Assembly (NCBI GenBank): GCA_014377915.1
Contig: JACMOT010000477.1
Location: 1 to 9,671 of the forward strand
From: Tardiphaga sp.
GTDB taxonomy: Bacteria; Pseudomonadota; Alphaproteobacteria; Rhizobiales; Xanthobacteraceae
Reading direction: 5' to 3'
DNA: 9,671 nucleotides
Numbering within the stretch: the stretch's first letter is position 1; each line of letters opens with the position of its first letter. A program made the translations under genes and the position numbers. The notes beneath the pieces are model-generated. The model saw only the letters and a program-made list of their open reading frames with translations. It ran no database searches and had not been told where the DNA came from. Shown here piece after piece: positions 6,737 through 9,671 of the stretch.

Positions 6737-7264
6737 CGCGCGCGCTGATCTTTCCAGTCGGCGGGCAGCCGGCCGGGCGACCAACCGTCATGTGAGGACC
6801 GCGACTTCTGAAACTGAATTTCCCGGGGACAATTCTGGTACGTCCACCTTGTCGCGTACCACCATAAGCGCAACCAAACTGGCCATGCAGTGAGCGGGGG
6901 CGCGCTAACTGTTAGCCCGCCGCGGCTCAGCCCTGAGCTTGCAACCTGCGTGAAGCTATCCGCGAACCGGCCGCCGAATAAATTCTACCGCGAATCCTGG
7001 CCTGGCTCCGTGTCGGTGCCCGTGGTTCTGGCACGTCACCGGTCACTTGATGCCGGATAGGCGTTGACCGAGGTGGCGCCAGCCCTGGGGCTGTATCAGT
7101 AACGGCAGCGCTGGGCAGCATGCATCTCACTGTTAGCGCGGGCTCAGCTTACTCCACCACCGGGTGACCGACGGTGTATCTCCTCATCGAGCGACGGGCG
7201 TGCATTCGACTGCAACGCGAAAGTTTCGCAGCGGGCCGCCCCCTTCATTCCCTGCAAACCCGAT
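6737..7264. other. Gene-poor spacer upstream of oleate hydratase, with small inverted and direct repeats
   Basis: No gene is supported here. A 67-codon minus-strand frame (7130-6927) is open but resembles nothing and has unremarkable composition. Three small structures stand out. TGGTACG/CGTACCA is an inverted repeat (6836-6842 and 6855-6861). GCTAACTGTTAGC is a perfect 13-bp palindrome (6904-6916). Half of that palindrome recurs at 7129-7137 as ACTGTTAGC, and both copies are followed closely by GGCTCAGC. They could be operators for the flanking genes, which are transcribed away from each other. No consensus promoter is evident. Confidence 0.4.
6904..6916. promoter_or_regulatory. Palindrome GCTAACTGTTAGC, possible operator
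   Basis: This is a perfect inverted repeat of GCTAAC/GTTAGC around a single T, in the divergent spacer upstream of oleate hydratase. A partial copy, ACTGTTAGC, lies at 7129-7137, about 140 bp before the oleate hydratase start. The form fits a dimeric repressor site, but no regulator is encoded next to it and the match is to no consensus I can name. Confidence 0.25.
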
Positions 7265-7270
7265 GGAGAA
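7265..7270 (+). promoter_or_regulatory. Ribosome-binding site of oleate hydratase
   Basis: GGAGAA sits 5 nt before the ATG at 7276. It fixes that start over the upstream in-frame ATG at 7174, which would add 34 residues unlike the family. Confidence 0.8.
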
Positions 7271-7275
7271 CGACT

Positions 7276-8883
7276 ATGAATATTCCTGGAAACCACCGCG
7301 AAACTGCCGAGACCCGTCAACGCAAGGCTCATTTGGTAGGCGGCGGAATCGCGGCCATGGCCGCCGCGGCCTACCTCATCCGGGACGGAGGCCTGCTGGG
7401 TCCGAATATCAACATCTACGAGGAAGGCGAAGTCTTCGGCGGATGTCTGGATGGTATCAGCATGGCCGAAAAAGGCTACGTCAATCGTGGCGAGCGCATG
7501 TTCGAACCCAACTACGTTTGCATGTTCGACCTGCTGTCTTTCATACCTTCCATCGACGACCCGAAGAAGTCGATCAAACAGGATATCCTGGAATATGCCG
7601 AGGCCTTCCACTGGAACAACAAGGCCAGGCTGGTGGACAGTGAAGGAAAGATCACGAATTTCCGCGAACTTGGATTCAATGAGCGCGATCGCCTCGACAT
7701 GATCGCTCTGACTTCCACGCCGGAAAGTTTCTACAACGACAAGAGAATAAACGACGTTTTCACCGGACACTTCTTCGAGACGAATTTCTGGTACATCTGG
7801 CAGTCGACCTTCGGTTTCGAGCCGTGGCACAGCGCCATCGAAATGCGCCGCTACATGCTGCGTTTCCTGCACATGTTCCCGTCGATGCCAACCCAGGCCG
7901 GGATCTTTCGTACGAATTACAATCAATACGATACGATCATCCGGCCCCTGAAGAACTGGCTCGTCAGTCAGGGCGTTCAGTTCGTTTCCAGAACCCGCGT
8001 CGTCGATATCGACCTGGGCATCGTGCCCGAGGTCTTCACCGCCAGCCGGATCATGATGATCCGGGACGGGCAGGATGTCATAGTTGAAGTCGCACCTCAG
8101 GACATCGTGATCGCGACCATCGGGTCGATGGTCGCGGATTCATCGCTCGGCTCGAACACCACGGCTCCGCAAGTAAAGCGAACTCAATCGAGCGGCGCCT
8201 TCGCTTTGTGGGAGACCATTGCCGAAGGGCGAGAAAGACTGGGTCGTCCGTCGGTGTTTTCCGGAAACATCGACCATGCGAACTGGGAGTCGTTCACCGT
8301 GACCACCCGCGATCCTCACTTCTTCGATCGGATGGAGAAATTCACCGGCAACTTGACCGGCCGCAACGGGATGGTGACGCTGAAGGACTCGAGCTGGCTG
8401 ATCACCCTGAGCCTTTACTCCCAGCCCCACTATATCGACCAGCCGGACGATGTTTTTGTCTGGTGGGGATACGGTCTCTACACCGACAAGATCGGCGACT
8501 ACGTCAAGAAGCCGATGTATCAGTGCACGGGTGACGAGATCCTTGAGGAAACCATTCGCCAGTTGAAATGGGACGAGGATCTGGATCGAATTCGGAATGC
8601 TTCTCGCGTCATACCCTGCATGATGCCGCACATCACGAGCATGTTTCTCGCCCGCAAGGCGGGAGACCGGCCGCACGTGGTGCCCGAGGGATCCACCAAC
8701 TTCGGTGTGATCGGTCAATTCGTCGAAGTGCCCGACGACGTCGTATTTACGGTGGAGTACTCCGTCCGCACCGCCCAGACGGCCGTTTTCAAGCTGCTTG
8801 GACTCGAGAAGAAGCCGAATCCGTTTCCGCGCGTCTCCAATGATCTCAAGGTGGTCTGGAACGCATTCCAGGCGATGCACTAG
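7276..8883 (+). CDS. ohyA: Oleate hydratase (MCRA family, FAD-dependent fatty acid hydratase)
   Basis: This enzyme family hydrates the cis-9 double bond of unsaturated fatty acids, giving for example 10-hydroxystearate from oleate (EC 4.2.1.53), with FAD as structural cofactor. The 535-residue product carries the FAD-binding GGGIAAMAAAAYLIRDG (22-38), the loop RGERMFEPNYVCMFDL (71-86), FGFEPWHSAIEMRRYMLRF, YNQYDT with the presumed catalytic Tyr218, GSMVADSSLGS, and the C-terminal GVIGQFVEVPDDVVFTVEYS. It is shorter than the 560-650 residues of many members. The classical Glu of the GGREM loop is replaced by Met75 (RGERM), as I recall for the short Rhodococcus-type enzymes. Likely roles are detoxification of unsaturated fatty acids or hydroxy-fatty-acid formation. 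By eye its GC is lower than that of the ccm genes, consistent with acquisition. A hairpin-rich spacer follows, and its 3' end is duplicated at 4054. Confidence 0.94.
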   Translation: MNIPGNHRETAETRQRKAHLVGGGIAAMAAAAYLIRDGGLLGPNINIYEEGEVFGGCLDGISMAEKGYVNRGERMFEPNYVCMFDLLSFIPSIDDPKKSIKQDILEYAEAFHWNNKARLVDSEGKITNFRELGFNERDRLDMIALTSTPESFYNDKRINDVFTGHFFETNFWYIWQSTFGFEPWHSAIEMRRYMLRFLHMFPSMPTQAGIFRTNYNQYDTIIRPLKNWLVSQGVQFVSRTRVVDIDLGIVPEVFTASRIMMIRDGQDVIVEVAPQDIVIATIGSMVADSSLGSNTTAPQVKRTQSSGAFALWETIAEGRERLGRPSVFSGNIDHANWESFTVTTRDPHFFDRMEKFTGNLTGRNGMVTLKDSSWLITLSLYSQPHYIDQPDDVFVWWGYGLYTDKIGDYVKKPMYQCTGDEILEETIRQLKWDEDLDRIRNASRVIPCMMPHITSMFLARKAGDRPHVVPEGSTNFGVIGQFVEVPDDVVFTVEYSVRTAQTAVFKLLGLEKKPNPFPRVSNDLKVVWNAFQAMH

Positions 8884-9098
8884 GTTTGCACAGCGAGGTG
8901 GTGCTCGGGAAGCTTCGCTGCTGCTTCATAATAATCGGCACCGTTGCCGGGAATTTGAGTCCGGTCATCGAATTACCGATGACCGGACGGGCGGCCGAGG
9001 TGCCCTCAGATTTGTCGGCACCTCTCGCCTTTGTGAGCTTCCGCCAAACGAAGCCGCGGACGCCTATCCGTAACCGATCGCCTTACCGAAACGATGCG
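8831..9098 (+). repeat. Segment duplicated at 4054-4321 (oleate hydratase end plus spacer)
   Basis: This is the intact partner of the degraded copy at 4054-4321, in the same orientation and about 4.8 kb away. It includes the last 17 sense codons and the stop of oleate hydratase plus about 215 bp of spacer. Matching ends at CCGAAACGATGCG (9086-9098), just before the hydrolase ribosome-binding site. Confidence 0.87.
8936..9023 (+). terminator. Three consecutive hairpins downstream of oleate hydratase
   Basis: Three perfect inverted repeats follow one another within 88 bases. CGGCA/TGCCG has a 4-nt loop (8936-8949). CCGGTCATCG/CGATGACCGG has a 10-bp stem and a 6-nt loop (8961-8986). AGGTGCC/GGCACCT has a 12-nt loop (8998-9023). 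The first lies about 50 nt after the stop codon. None is followed by a T-tract, so a classical intrinsic terminator is unlikely. A 3'-end stabilising structure, a Rho-assisted terminator or a protein-binding site is possible. In the old copy at 4054-4321 the stems carry mismatches. Confidence 0.45.
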
Positions 9099-9114
9099 CC
9101 TGCCAGCGCTCTCT

Positions 9115-9120
9115 GGAGAA
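9115..9120 (+). promoter_or_regulatory. Ribosome-binding site of the alpha/beta hydrolase
   Basis: GGAGAA lies 6 nt before ATG 9127, the start of the hydrolase frame. A competing out-of-frame ATG at 9122 is only 1 nt from it and opens a frame ending at 9346 with no recognisable product. Confidence 0.7.
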
Positions 9121-9126
9121 AATGTC

Positions 9127-9671
9127 ATGCAAGCCCCTTTGCCGCCATCCCCCATCGCTGCAACAGCAGCCACAGCACCGGCGCGCGCGCCGGGCCAGAC
9201 CTCACTCCTGGCAGCAATGGCGCTCCCTGACCAGGCGGGCTCCATCCCGCTTTACGCGGAACAACCGCGGAGCCCCCAGCAAGAGATATGGGAGCGCTCG
9301 CCCCGGGGCGAGCCTTGGGTACGCAACGTATCGGTTCCCACATTGACACCCGTCCTACCTGCCCCGGGCATGGGCAATGGCGCGGCCGTTGTGATCGCGC
9401 CCGGCGGTGCCTTCCGAACATTGTCTGTGACCAACGAGGGATTGGCAGTGGCGCGTTGGCTTGCCGACCGCGGTATTGCCGCTTTCGTCCTGAAGTATCG
9501 GCTTGAACCCCCCCCCCCCGAGCCCGCGGGAAATCAGGCGCTGGTCGGGGAGTTTCAGCGCCGCTTTGGGGCGGGCGAGATCACGGCTGCCGATCTGGCA
9601 GTGCCGCCAGAGGCTGTCGCCGATGGCCAGGCGGCGGTTCGCCTGGTTCGGGCGCGCGCGTCGGAATGGCA
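9127..9671 (+). CDS. Alpha/beta hydrolase, acetyl esterase/lipase-like, partial (C-terminus beyond the right edge)
   Basis: The frame from ATG 9127 stays open to the edge, 181 codons. The N-terminus is Ala/Pro-rich without a clear signal peptide. From about residue 54 it matches esterases of the COG0657/BD-FAE type: EIWERSPRGEPWVRNVSVPT, then AAVVIAPGGAFRTLSVTNEG, whose GG-containing loop usually supplies the oxyanion hole, then ARWLADRGIAAFVLKYRL and DGQAAVRLVRARASEW just before where the nucleophilic GxSxG should appear. The catalytic Ser, Asp and His all lie outside the window, so activity cannot be judged. The likely role is hydrolysis of acetyl or short-chain esters, with the substrate unknown. 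A run of 12 C at 9508-9519 encodes four Pro and keeps the frame. The gene follows oleate hydratase on the same strand after 243 bp that contain hairpins, so co-transcription is uncertain. Confidence 0.85.
   Translation, partial: MQAPLPPSPIAATAATAPARAPGQTSLLAAMALPDQAGSIPLYAEQPRSPQQEIWERSPRGEPWVRNVSVPTLTPVLPAPGMGNGAAVVIAPGGAFRTLSVTNEGLAVARWLADRGIAAFVLKYRLEPPPPEPAGNQALVGEFQRRFGAGEITAADLAVPPEAVADGQAAVRLVRARASEW
9508..9519 (+). repeat. Homopolymer of 12 C inside the hydrolase gene
   Basis: Twelve consecutive C residues encode Pro-Pro-Pro-Pro directly after FVLKYRLE. The frame resumes correctly afterwards (EPAGNQAL...AVRLVRARA), so the recorded length is in frame. Gain or loss of one C would truncate the protein early. 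Confidence 0.9.

Noticed and set aside
6927..7130. 67-codon minus-strand frame in the spacer upstream of oleate hydratase
   Set aside because: It has no ribosome-binding site or family resemblance, and frames of this length are common by chance at this GC content.
7144..7926. 260-codon minus-strand frame opposite the oleate hydratase start
   Set aside because: It is a shadow of the oleate hydratase gene with no recognisable family features of its own.
8140..8880. 246-codon minus-strand frame opposite the oleate hydratase end
   Set aside because: It is antisense to conserved coding sequence. Its first residues resemble part of the 157-codon frame at 3909-4382 only because the underlying DNA is duplicated.
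9125..9506. Short frames on both strands over the hydrolase 5' part (e.g. 9421-9125 minus, 9288-9506 plus)
   Set aside because: The frame starting at 9127 and running off the window shows clear esterase motifs, so the others are shadows.
1..9671. CRISPR arrays, toxin-antitoxin pairs, defence systems, rRNA or riboswitches
   Set aside because: No regularly spaced repeats, no nuclease, toxin or Cas motifs and no RNA gene signatures were seen on either strand.

Overview
The window looks like chromosome from a high-GC alphaproteobacterium of the Bradyrhizobium/Rhodopseudomonas type. Three things suggest this: the ccmI-ccmE (cycH-cycJ) gene order, a perfect FNR/FixK-type box upstream of ccmI, and the protein families present. 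The genus is an inference, because no rRNA or other marker gene lies in the window.

Layout. Positions 1-1515 (minus strand) hold the start of a cytochrome c maturation operon, ccmI followed by ccmE, with ccmE cut by the window edge. An FNR/FixK box sits at 1628-1641. Positions 1834-2278 are a decayed copy of the 3' end of a regulator gene whose intact version lies at 4315-6099. Positions 2327-2989 (minus) encode an exported protein of unknown function. Positions 3141-3839 (minus) encode a type II haloacid dehalogenase with all catalytic residues present. Positions 3909-4053 are the tail of an IS3-family transposase. Directly next to it, 4054-4321 is a second, degraded copy of the last codons of an oleate hydratase gene plus its downstream spacer. 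Then come the intact regulator (winged-helix-like, TolB-like and TPR regions, minus), a small membrane-anchored protein (6302-6736, minus), a 540-bp spacer without a supported gene, the intact oleate hydratase (7276-8883, plus), a hairpin-rich spacer, and the 5' part of an alpha/beta hydrolase (9127 to the right edge, plus).

How it fits together. The ccm genes are conserved housekeeping and respiration genes. Everything to their right looks like accessory DNA: single metabolic genes (dehalogenase, oleate hydratase, esterase) separated by partial duplications, a transposase remnant and broken genes. The clearest structural result is a mosaic of two partial duplications that meet at the same 13-bp sequence, CCGAAAnnATGCG, present at 1834, 4309 and 9086. 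I see no defence system, CRISPR array, RNA gene or multi-gene novel system. The points most worth following are this breakpoint mosaic, the oleate hydratase with Met where the usual catalytic Glu is expected, the 12-C tract inside the esterase gene, and the class-II-spaced FixK/FNR promoter of the ccm operon.
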